From positions 930,001 to 994,000 of the forward strand of contig NZ_CP038020.1 of the NCBI RefSeq assembly GCF_010120595.1: DNA of 64,000 nt. Reading direction: 5' to 3'. The notes under the pieces are model-generated. The model worked only from the letters and a program-made list of their open reading frames with translations. It did not search any database and had not been told where the DNA came from. Of the stretch, positions 46,139 through 54,392 are shown one piece after another (position 1 is the stretch's first letter; each line of letters starts with the position of its first letter). The DNA comes from Streptococcus thermophilus. GTDB taxonomy: Bacteria; Bacillota; Bacilli; Lactobacillales; Streptococcaceae. The position numbers were made by a program, and so were the translations under genes.

Positions 46139-47524
46139 CTAATAATTATCATGTTCTAGAGGTAAATTAATAATAACTTTAAAGAATTGATTCTCTTTAC
46201 TTTCCACTTTAAAAGTTCCCTCATGAACTTCAATAATTTGTTTTGAGATTTTTAATCCCATACCGTGTCGTCTAATTCCTGAAATGTCAAATTCTTCAAT
46301 GATTTTATTACTATCATAAATTGATAATAGTTTATCATTTGCTATGCCGATGCCATCATCCTCAATTGTAATTATTAAAAATTCTTTATCTCTGTGTAGA
46401 CTAATATTCACATTACAGCCCTCAGGATCCTCAGGATTATGGAGAATAGAGTTATAGATAATATTATGAACTACACGTGAAATTAAGTTTTTTTCAATTG
46501 AGATTTTACTATTTTGAAGTTCATCATCAAATTCAAATGAAAAATTTATATTTTCCCAAACTTCTTGATTTATTATTTGTATAATGATCTCCTTGAAGAA
46601 TGGAATTATTTTGACTGATTCTAATTTCAGAGTGAACTGGCTATTAGTTAATCTGGCAAAAATATTTAAGTCATTTACAGTATTTTGAATATAATAACTC
46701 TCATTAAGTATGGAACGTAAACGTCTTAATTGATTTTTATCCACTGTATCAGATCTAATAAGAGAAGCATTTGAAGTAATGACGGAAAGAGGGGTTTTTA
46801 TATCATGTGCGATACCAGAAATCCAATTTTCTTTAAAAAGTTCACCTTCTTTTAGTTTTTTGTCAGCAATATTTATAGCTTCCGTTAATTGTTTTAGCTC
46901 ATCTTGAGTTGAAACAGAACCACTAAGCCCTTCTGGTAATTTTTTAATCGCTAAAACTAAAGGAGTAATCTTACGTTGGACTAATCTAGTACTGTAGGTA
47001 TAAATAATTAATAGATACAGACAATTTATTCCAAGTAGAAAAAAAGCTAAAATAAATAAGCTATGAAGGTCGGATTTTTCATAATAATCGAAAGGAAATC
47101 TAAAAACTCTATCTTTTGAAAATCCAAAAACAAGGATCTTATTATTAACAATTTGTACGAATACGGGGTAATCATTTAAATAATAACGTGTAAACTTAGC
47201 GACGTCAGCTAGGTTATATTGTGTCGGGATTTCACTTGGCTTTTTATATTCATAGATTTCCTCGCCACTATCAGAGTCTAAAATCATAATCCATACCTCT
47301 TTAGAATTAGCTAATTTTTTCCCAAAGTTAGATAATTTGGCAGAATTAGAACTGATATCAAGTTGTTTGACTAGATTATTCACTGTGTCCATCACATTAG
47401 TTTGATTTGCTTGACTAAAAACAAAAAATCCTAGAATAAAAACGTTTATTATGGACATGACTATGATTGAAACAATAAAACGTCTAATAAATTGTGTTAA
47501 TACACGTAGTTTAAACATGTACAA
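46139..47524 (-). CDS. sivK: Lantibiotic sensor histidine kinase (LanK)
   Basis: The 461-aa membrane kinase has two membrane segments (FIRRFIVSIIVMSIINVFILG and LHSLFILAFFLLGINCLYLL) around an extracellular sensor domain of roughly 120 residues. The H-box GIAHDIKTPLSVITSNASLI carries the phospho-accepting His. The ATPase domain has N-box VVHNIIYNSILHNPED and G-box DDGIGIAND with HGMGLKISKQI. It presumably senses lantibiotic or peptide outside the cell and phosphorylates the partner regulator, whose gene overlaps it by 14 nt. The gene is visibly A+T-richer than the ICE backbone. Confidence 0.88.
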   Translation of the reverse strand: MYMFKLRVLTQFIRRFIVSIIVMSIINVFILGFFVFSQANQTNVMDTVNNLVKQLDISSNSAKLSNFGKKLANSKEVWIMILDSDSGEEIYEYKKPSEIPTQYNLADVAKFTRYYLNDYPVFVQIVNNKILVFGFSKDRVFRFPFDYYEKSDLHSLFILAFFLLGINCLYLLIIYTYSTRLVQRKITPLVLAIKKLPEGLSGSVSTQDELKQLTEAINIADKKLKEGELFKENWISGIAHDIKTPLSVITSNASLIRSDTVDKNQLRRLRSILNESYYIQNTVNDLNIFARLTNSQFTLKLESVKIIPFFKEIIIQIINQEVWENINFSFEFDDELQNSKISIEKNLISRVVHNIIYNSILHNPEDPEGCNVNISLHRDKEFLIITIEDDGIGIANDKLLSIYDSNKIIEEFDISGIRRHGMGLKISKQIIEVHEGTFKVESKENQFFKVIINLPLEHDNY

Positions 47525-48227
47525 GCTCCTGTACCATTAGTTTATAGCCGAGTCCTTTAACAGTAATTAAGTATTGTGGCTTTGAAGGGTTAAGTTCGAT
47601 TTTTTCTCTGATATTTCTGATATGGACCATTAAAGACTTTTCATATCCAAAACTATCAATGCCCCATACGGTATCACAAATCGCCTCTGTAGATACAATA
47701 TAGTTTTTATTATCATATAATTTCCGAACGATTTGAATTTCTATTGGGGTTAAAGAAAGTTTTTCATTATTTTTTTCAACAATAGCATTTCCTAAATTAA
47801 TAATGCAATTATCTAATTTAATAATGTTACTGTCTTCTTTGTACGACCGACGGAGAAGCGAAATTATGCGATAAATGAGAATTTTAGGAAGGAAAGGCTT
47901 AGTCACGAAATCATCTCCTCCAGATTGTAACCCTTGAATTTCATCTTCAGGTTCATTTTTTGCTGTTAGAAAAAGAATTGGAATATCAGAATTTTTTCTT
48001 ACGTATTTTGATAGTAAATATCCTTTCCCATCTGGAAGCATGACATCTAATATAATCAAATCAATAGAATTATTAATAAAAGACTCTATTCCTTCACTGA
48101 TGCTGTATGCACTATATATTTTTTTGAAACCAGAAACTGATAGTATCTCCCTTATTGAATTGTTTAACGCAATATCATCATCAACAACCAATATTTTTCT
48201 AGTTAAAAAAGGCGTTTCTATATCCAT
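47511..48227 (-). CDS. sivR: Lantibiotic response regulator (LanR, OmpR type)
   Basis: The 238-aa regulator has a receiver domain with the acidic pocket VVDDD and phospho-accepting Asp in LIILDVMLPDGKGY, plus the conserved Lys in DFVTKPF. It has an OmpR-type winged helix at the C-terminus (LTPIEIQIVRKL, GYEKSLMVHIRNIREKIE). It is divergent from the precursor gene and probably activates it through the intergenic inverted repeat. The RBS AGGAG precedes its ATG. Confidence 0.9.
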   Translation of the reverse strand: MDIETPFLTRKILVVDDDIALNNSIREILSVSGFKKIYSAYSISEGIESFINNSIDLIILDVMLPDGKGYLLSKYVRKNSDIPILFLTAKNEPEDEIQGLQSGGDDFVTKPFLPKILIYRIISLLRRSYKEDSNIIKLDNCIINLGNAIVEKNNEKLSLTPIEIQIVRKLYDNKNYIVSTEAICDTVWGIDSFGYEKSLMVHIRNIREKIELNPSKPQYLITVKGLGYKLMVQELVHV

Positions 48228-48348
48228 AAGCTCTCCTAGTAAAATAATTTGAATTTTCCATATCTATATTTATAGTATATCAAAAATTTCAAGTAAAAAG
48301 TAAGTCCACTAAAATCTTTAGGATTTCTTAAAGTGAATTTTAATATTT

Positions 48349-48390
48349 CTTTATCTTGTACTTATAAAATGTAACTGTAACAAGATAAAG
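48349..48390. promoter_or_regulatory. 11-bp perfect inverted repeat in the divergent lanR/lanA region
   Basis: CTTTATCTTGT (48349-48359) and ACAAGATAAAG (48380-48390) are exact inverse complements, with arm centres about 31 bp apart, three helical turns. The spacer contains a TATAAA-type stretch. It is the best candidate for a LanR operator controlling the precursor gene 40 nt downstream. Confidence 0.6.
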
Positions 48391-48429
48391 ATGCTTGATA
48401 TTGATTTACTTTAAACGAGGAGAATAGCT

Positions 48430-48600
48430 ATGAAATCAACAAATAATCAAAGTATCGCAGAAATCGCAGCAGTAAATGCACTACAAGAAGTAAGTATGGA
48501 GGAACTCGACCAAATTATTGGTGCTGGAAACGGAGTAGTACTTACTCTTACTCACGAATGTAACCTAGCAACTTGGACTAAAAAACTAAAATGTTGTTAA
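48430..48600 (+). CDS. sivA: Lantibiotic precursor, lacticin 481 group (salivaricin 9-like)
   Basis: The 56-aa prepeptide has a 32-residue leader (MKSTNNQSIAEIAAVNALQE, then VSMEELDQIIGA) ending in a GA double-glycine-type cleavage site. The 24-residue core starts GNGVVLTLTHECNLATW and ends in two cysteines. The TxTHEC...CC arrangement is that of the lacticin 481/SA-FF22 group, with Thr and Cys ready to form (methyl)lanthionine rings. From memory the core is that of salivaricin 9. The RBS is GAGGAG. No LanM synthetase gene follows, so the peptide cannot be modified by this locus. Confidence 0.9.
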   Translation: MKSTNNQSIAEIAAVNALQEVSMEELDQIIGAGNGVVLTLTHECNLATWTKKLKCC

Positions 48601-50680
48601 ACATTTAAATAGAAAAATTTTACTTAAGCACTCAAGTATTTCTATCTGTTACACAATGCTATTGAATGATTTAGGATACAAAGTACCTTTGTACGAGGTT
48701 TATGAAAGAGATTCACTTCCAGCTGATGGCTTGAGTGTTTCCTATTTACTGACTCTAAATAAAAAATTTAATGTAGATATGAAGGCGTATAAAGCTAATT
48801 TTGACGAAGTTGTAAGTCTAATACGTGCTAGAGGCAATAACAGGATGATTGTTCATTGGAATAATGATCATTTTGTCGTCCTAGAAAAAATAACCAAAAA
48901 TTATATAAAAATTGTGGATCCTGCAATAGGAAGAATTAAATTTAGTAAGGAGGAATTTTTAGAGCACTATTCTGGAACGGTTATTACCGTCTTCCCGACT
49001 GTTGATTTTCATCGTCAAAAAGTGAAGACGCTATTTTTTAAATATTTTAAAAACACACTTGATGTAAGAGTAATTTTCTCTTTTTTGATTTCGCTACTTT
49101 TGATTGAAATTAGCATTTTACTATTTTCGATTGTGATAAGAAATATGATGGCTGGAGATTTAAAATTTATATCAAGCCTTCTCTTATTGTTTACTATTAT
49201 GTTACTACAAGTTGTTGGATATTATATTAAGAATTTTGCGCTAGAAAAATATAATAGTAATTTTGATAAATCTTATACAACTATCTTATTTAAGAGATTA
49301 CTAAATAAACCATTATTATATTTTAGAAATCATACCAATGGAAGTGTTTCTGAAAAAATCAGTTTCAGAACGACATTGAGAGATAGTGTAGCATCAAAAT
49401 TAATCCCTTCAATAATAAGTCTAGTTTCATCATTTGTAATTTTTATATATTTGGCCATAATATCTTTTAGACTAACTATTATTTTGGTTTCTATGATTGT
49501 ATTATATTCTTTAATATCATCTGTTTTATATCATAAGCAGAACGAATATAATCAATCCTATCTACAATACCTAATTGATTTTAACTCAGATTTTCAATCT
49601 GATCTAGAAGATATAGATTACATTAAAGTAATGAGAAATGAGAGGGGAACGGAAGATAGATGGATAAAAAATAATGATCGTTTGACAAGCAAATATTTCC
49701 AAATTTTAAAAGTTGAAAATTTTGTTCAACTTTTTGGAAGTATATTTAGCTATTTTAGTTTATCAGTTATTATTTTAGCAGTAATTTATAATAATAAATT
49801 TTTTAATGTTTCAATAGCAGATTTAGTATTATATCAAACAAGTATATCATTATTGATTTCATCTATTGAACAGGTGAAAACCTCAATTTTTGAAATAGCA
49901 CGATTAGCTATATATGCCGAAAAGCAGGGGGATATACTAAAAGAAAATTTACCAATAAATGTTAATTTTGATTTAGATTCAAACTATATAATTCAGACTG
50001 AAAATTTAAACTTCGGTTATGGAAATGAATCGCTATATAAACCAGTTAATTTAAAAATTAGTCAAGGTGAAAAGATAGCAATTATAGGTAAATCAGGTAG
50101 CGGTAAATCTACATTGCTATTATTATTAACTGGCATGTTAAGATATTCTGGCAAGATTACATATAATAGTGAATATCTAGAAAACTATATGGGAGTTGTC
50201 TTGCAAAATATGACATTGAAAAAGGGAAGTGTATTAGAAAACTTTGAATATGACTCTTCTGATTTAACTAAGCTATCCAGAATACTTGTTGATACCACAG
50301 CAGATGAGGTCATTGCTAAACTTCCAAATAAATTACAATCGAAATTGTTAAAACAGGGAAAGAATCTTTCAGGAGGACAAATCCAGAAATTACTAATTGC
50401 CAAATCACTATTGAAAGGTGAAAAAATTATTTTTTGGGATGAAGCTTTTAGTAATTTGGACGAAGTGAGTAAAGATAAGATTTATGAAAATGTATTATTG
50501 GGAGATTTCTATAAGGAGCAAACAATGTTAATTGTAAGTCACCACTTGGATATTGTGAACTATGTTGGTAGTGTTATCTTTATAAATGATGAAACAGGTG
50601 AGGTCATTAAATCAACTCACGAGGATTTAAAAAAGAATAACTTGGACTACAAGAAATTTATTTGTAATAAAAGTGTCTAG
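48601..50680 (+). pseudogene. sivT: LanT peptidase/ABC exporter lacking its start and catalytic Cys
   Basis: The frame is open from about 48602 with a first ATG at 48656 but no RBS. The C39 peptidase domain starts only at ICYTMLLNDLGYK. In relatives the catalytic Cys lies four residues before this second Cys; here that position is Ser within unrelated sequence. The catalytic His (IVHWNNDHFVVLEK) and Asp regions remain, followed by membrane segments and an ABC domain with Walker A IGKSGSGKSTLLL, signature NLSGGQIQKLLIAKSLL and Walker B IIFWDEAF. The deletion that removed lanM apparently ended here. Confidence 0.82.
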
Positions 50681-50733
50681 TACTTTAGTGTTGGCATTAA
50701 CAAAAATTTAAAACGAAAGGTATGGATTATACA

Positions 50734-51642
50734 ATGACAGAAGTAATAAAACTAAAAAAATTGAAGAAAATTTTTAAAGGAGTAGCATCAGTTGATATAG
50801 AAAGACTTACAGTTAGAAAAGGGGAAATTTATGGTTTCCTTGGTCCTAATGGTGCAGGAAAAACTACGACAATGAAGATGATTCTATCATTAATTGAACC
50901 TACTTCTGGTTCAATTGAAGTAATGAACGCTCCAATTAACAAATCAAACGATTACCTAAAATATATAGGGTCAATGATTGAAGAACCTTCATACTATCCA
51001 AATTTAACAGGTTATGAAAATCTATTAGTTTTTCAAAAAATGTTAGGTTTTAAAGAAGAGAATATTTTAAAAACACTTGAACTTGTGGGATTATCAGAAG
51101 AAAAAAATAGAAAAAAATTAGTAAAAGCCTACTCTTTGGGTATGAAACAGCGTTTAGCCCTAGCATTTGCTTTAGTAAAAGAACCTCAGATATTATTATT
51201 GGATGAACCAACAAATGGATTAGATCCCTCTGGTATTCATGAGATACGTGAATTGATTATTCGTTTGGCTAAAGAGGAAGGACTAACAATTTTCATTTCT
51301 AGTCATATTCTATCTGAAATTGAGCTGATTGCTGATAGAGTTGGAATTATAAATCATGGGAGATTAGTATACGAGGGAGAAATTGAAAAAATAAATGCTA
51401 ATAATTGGGTAGAGATTGAAGGAAAATTTGACATTGAAAAATTAAAAAATCTTTTTGGTGATAGTTTTAGTAATAGAAAAGTAGAATATACTGCAAAACT
51501 TATTAAAATCTGGAATGCTAATAACGAGCAAATCGCTAATATAGTCCGTTCCTTGGTTGAACTAGACTTTCCAATTTTTCGTGTAGAACATAGAAAAGAA
51601 AATCTCGAAGATATATTTTTAGAATTAACTAAGGAGTTATAA
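50734..51642 (+). CDS. sivF: Lantibiotic immunity ABC transporter, ATP-binding subunit (LanF)
   Basis: The 302-aa ATPase has Walker A GFLGPNGAGKTTTMK, signature AYSLGMKQRLALAFAL and Walker B ILLLDEPTNGLDPSG. The usual Q-loop glutamine is replaced by Glu (SMIEEPSYYPNLTGYENLLV), the E-loop typical of LanF immunity ATPases. LanFEG expels lantibiotic from the membrane of the producer. The ATG at 50734 is likely (AAAGG 13 nt upstream); 50722 is the alternative start. Confidence 0.9.
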   Translation: MTEVIKLKKLKKIFKGVASVDIERLTVRKGEIYGFLGPNGAGKTTTMKMILSLIEPTSGSIEVMNAPINKSNDYLKYIGSMIEEPSYYPNLTGYENLLVFQKMLGFKEENILKTLELVGLSEEKNRKKLVKAYSLGMKQRLALAFALVKEPQILLLDEPTNGLDPSGIHEIRELIIRLAKEEGLTIFISSHILSEIELIADRVGIINHGRLVYEGEIEKINANNWVEIEGKFDIEKLKNLFGDSFSNRKVEYTAKLIKIWNANNEQIANIVRSLVELDFPIFRVEHRKENLEDIFLELTKEL

Positions 51643-51643
51643 A

Positions 51644-52399
51644 ATGGTTAATGCTTTACAAATAGAATTATTGAAAAGTCGTAGGACAAAATCGTTTATT
51701 ATTACAATATTCCTCATGTTAATTGGATTCTTGTGGAATACAGTTAGTACTGGTAGTGAAATTAATTCAGTAAGTTATGACGGAGTTAGTGTGCTATTTA
51801 ATAATCAAACAATGAATAGCTTTTTTCTTCCCATAGCTATTAGTATTTTCACTAGCCGTATAGTTTCTAATGAACTTGAAGGACAGACATTTAAGCTACA
51901 GGAATCAAACGGAATTACATTAACTCAAATTTTTTACAGTAAATTAATTTTATCAACTGTTTTCTTTTTGATATTGGCTATTTTAGAAACAGTTGCAACG
52001 AATGTATTTGCAATGGTTAACGGAGTAAGTGTCCCTCTAACAATCACTATTCTTCAAATTTTAGGACAACTATTGTCAAGTTTCAGTCTCATTTGCCTTT
52101 ATTTAACTTTCGCAATGTTTACTGATAAACAAGGCTTATTGTTATCATCAGGTTTTATAGGTGGCTTTATAGGTTTAATATTAGCATCCAAATCTACAAT
52201 ATTGTGGACATTCGCTATACCGTGGGTTGGCTGTTCTTATTTGTCTCCTTACAAATTTACTCTAATAAATAATTCAAGCTATCTTTATAAATTTGACCAA
52301 TCAATATACTTTAGACTTTTAATATATCTAATTTATTGTTTACTGTTATATCTTCTTGTAAGAGGTATATTTTTGAAGAAAGAGAGACAAAGAAAATGA
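51644..52399 (+). CDS. sivE: Lantibiotic immunity ABC transporter permease (LanE)
   Basis: The 251-aa protein has six hydrophobic segments, for example FIITIFLMLIGFLWNTVS, LILSTVFFLILAILETVA and LLIYLIYCLLLYLLVRGIF. It starts 1 nt after the LanF stop with AAGGAG as RBS and overlaps LanG by 4 nt. It forms half of the immunity transporter membrane domain and appears intact. Confidence 0.87.
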   Translation: MVNALQIELLKSRRTKSFIITIFLMLIGFLWNTVSTGSEINSVSYDGVSVLFNNQTMNSFFLPIAISIFTSRIVSNELEGQTFKLQESNGITLTQIFYSKLILSTVFFLILAILETVATNVFAMVNGVSVPLTITILQILGQLLSSFSLICLYLTFAMFTDKQGLLLSSGFIGGFIGLILASKSTILWTFAIPWVGCSYLSPYKFTLINNSSYLYKFDQSIYFRLLIYLIYCLLLYLLVRGIFLKKERQRK

Positions 52400-53130
52400 G
52401 ACATTATATTTCAGCTGAATGGAAAAAGCTGAATAAAATTCAGCTTTTAATAATTGGTGTTGTTTTTGTAGCATTATCAAGTTTTATTGGCTTAGGTACC
52501 TATTTTGCTAATCAATCAGTTTTAATTGATGGTACACAGGATAAAGTGATGTGGGGACAATTAACTTTCTATTATACTCAAATTCTTTATCCTCCAATGC
52601 TCGCAATTTTTATAGCAATATCTTTAATTCAAGAGTTTGAAAGAAAAAATTTGGAAATGTTACGTTCAAATGCAGTATCTATCAAAAAGTTACTGATAAG
52701 CAAGCTATTTACCGTTACTGCATTAGTCATTCCAATTCAATTCCTCGTACTAATTGTTTATATTGTAGCTTTAAAAGTAGCTAATGTTGAACTCTCTTCT
52801 TTTGTCCTATTAACTTTAAAATGGACACTTTTATCTATTTTGAGCTCTTTATCAATTTTATGCATACAAGCGTTTGCCTATGCTAAAACTAGAAGTTTTG
52901 GTCAATCAATTGGCATTTCAGCTTTAGGCGCTATGGGCGGGTTCGTCTTATTGTTTTTGAATGTAAACTTAAATAAATTTTACCCATATTCTCAACCTAT
53001 GATAGCATTGAGAAGTAGAGCTTTAGAAGATTTTTCACTATTAGAACTTACTATTTTTATCTTTGTTAATCTTCTGTTTAGTGTGATTTTTTACAGATTA
53101 ACATGTTATGAACTAGAAAAAAGAGGATGA
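52396..53130 (+). CDS. sivG: Lantibiotic immunity ABC transporter permease (LanG)
   Basis: The 244-aa, six-segment membrane protein begins MRHYISAEWKKLNKIQLLII and contains PPMLAIFIAISLIQEFERKN, typical of LanG. The ATG at 52396 overlaps the LanE stop (ATGA); the open frame upstream of it lies inside lanE. With LanF and LanE it completes an intact immunity module. Confidence 0.87.
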   Translation: MRHYISAEWKKLNKIQLLIIGVVFVALSSFIGLGTYFANQSVLIDGTQDKVMWGQLTFYYTQILYPPMLAIFIAISLIQEFERKNLEMLRSNAVSIKKLLISKLFTVTALVIPIQFLVLIVYIVALKVANVELSSFVLLTLKWTLLSILSSLSILCIQAFAYAKTRSFGQSIGISALGAMGGFVLLFLNVNLNKFYPYSQPMIALRSRALEDFSLLELTIFIFVNLLFSVIFYRLTCYELEKRG

Positions 53131-53645
53131 TGTAATTATGTAACTGCCTTAAATTAGACCAATTAATTGATAAATAAAATTTAGTATCTAATTGTTGTTA
53201 TCTAACAATATACATGTTGCTCGCATGATAGTTAATGCTAGTCGAAAGAGCATTCCTTGTGCGATAACGTTTTAACCGATATAAGCTTTACTAATTCTCA
53301 GTCTTACTATCAGTATAAATAAGAATTGTTTCAGTTTTCTCGCTGTATCAATTACAATAAGGCGTTTTCTACTTCGTGAGTTTATTATTTTCTATTACTT
53401 TGCTAAATCGGTTTACGTTTTTTCAATTGCGGTCTAGATATTATTGTTTTGTCATTTAGATTGCCTCTAGTTTTTTGTAGTGTAATCAAGTAGTTATAGG
53501 ATGTTATGAATATATGTTCTAAAATGAATCAATATTTTATAGTCATTAGTTCGCGATAAATAATTTAAAGTGATGTTGTCATATTATGACAATTTTCGAG
53601 ATTTTTTCTCAAAGTGACATATACTTTTTCTTAGGAGAAAGCTAG
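53131..53645 (+). other. 515-nt A+T-rich gap after the immunity genes
   Basis: No ORF with a convincing start is present. A 17-bp palindrome TTGTCATATTATGACAA lies at 53576-53592, 54 nt before the XRE regulator gene, and may be its operator. I saw no terminator with a strong stem after lanG. Confidence 0.5.
53576..53592. promoter_or_regulatory. 17-bp palindrome ahead of the XRE regulator
   Basis: TTGTCATA-T-TATGACAA is a perfect palindrome around a central T. It is a plausible operator for the small helix-turn-helix protein encoded just downstream. Confidence 0.55.
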
Positions 53646-53870
53646 ATGTACCAACGGATAATAGATTTGAGGGAAGATCATGATTTCACTCATAAGTTTG
53701 TTGCAAATTTACTTTCCTTTTCTCATACAAATTATGCAAAAATTGAGAGAGGAGAGGTTGCCTTAACGGCAGATGTTCTTGTGCAGCTTTCTAAACTCTA
53801 TAACGTTAGTACAGATTACCTATTAGGGTTAACAGATTGTCCAGATAGGATAAAACATAAAATAAAATAG
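53646..53870 (+). CDS. XRE-family transcriptional regulator of the ICE
   Basis: The 74-aa product is a Cro/CI-type helix-turn-helix domain (IDLREDHDFTHKFVANLLSF, SHTNYAKIERGEVALTADVL) followed by the usual LSKLYNVSTDYLLGLTD. RBS TTAGGAGAAA precedes the ATG. Such genes sit near xis/int in related ICEs and may control excision or transfer genes; that role is inferred. Confidence 0.82.
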   Translation: MYQRIIDLREDHDFTHKFVANLLSFSHTNYAKIERGEVALTADVLVQLSKLYNVSTDYLLGLTDCPDRIKHKIK

Positions 53871-54141
53871 TCTCTCCTTGATTTGTTCATTGACAACTGA
53901 ATAAACCGAGGTGGGACTTTCTTATTTGTCGAGCAATTTAGTGCGATTCGCTGTGATAGGAGCGATAACAATCAGCTATAAAATAGAGTGGTTCTCTATC
54001 TGCCATGACATATCAAATGAGGACAATGATACTTCTGAACGTTCAGGCTGCCAGCGTAAAAGGACAGTGGGTGAGACGCCCATGAGTGATTTAACCAATC
54101 ATACCTACTGAGGAAATAATTTTTTTGACAGGAGTGGAGGT
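53871..54141 (+). other. Intergenic region containing the right copy of the cargo repeat
   Basis: No convincing gene is seen in 271 nt. It carries the 29-bp repeat copy at 53979-54007 and several short palindromic stretches. It ends with the RBS of the DUF3173 gene (AGGAGTGGAGG). Confidence 0.5.
53979..54007 (+). repeat. Right copy of 29-bp imperfect repeat flanking the lantibiotic cargo
   Basis: It differs from 46106-46134 at three of 29 positions. It contains the hairpin ATAGAG-tggtt-CTCTAT. Together the copies bracket the A+T-rich cargo and the XRE gene. Confidence 0.75.
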
Positions 54142-54390
54142 ATGAAAACAGTAACATATAAAAACTTGATGAATATTGGTTTTCCTGAACATACGGCAAG
54201 AAACATCATTAGAGAAGCAAAAAGAATAGCAGTAAAAAAGTTTGAAGAAGCTCGCAAAGTTGACCATAATGCGGTACAATTAAGTAAATCGCCCTTTGAC
54301 AATAGAAGACTTGGTATTGCTCCTAAAGATATAGTAGAAGAGTTAATCGGAATTTCACTCTCTGAAGACAATTTAGAAAGTGAGAATTAA
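54142..54390 (+). CDS. DUF3173 protein, probable excisionase
   Basis: The 82-aa basic protein begins MKTVTYKNLMNIGFPEHTAR and has a helix-turn-helix-like N-terminus. DUF3173 genes lie directly before the integrase in rplL-type ICEs and are thought to act as excisionases. The integrase ATG follows 2 nt after its stop. Confidence 0.82.
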   Translation: MKTVTYKNLMNIGFPEHTARNIIREAKRIAVKKFEEARKVDHNAVQLSKSPFDNRRLGIAPKDIVEELIGISLSEDNLESEN

Positions 54391-54392
54391 AG

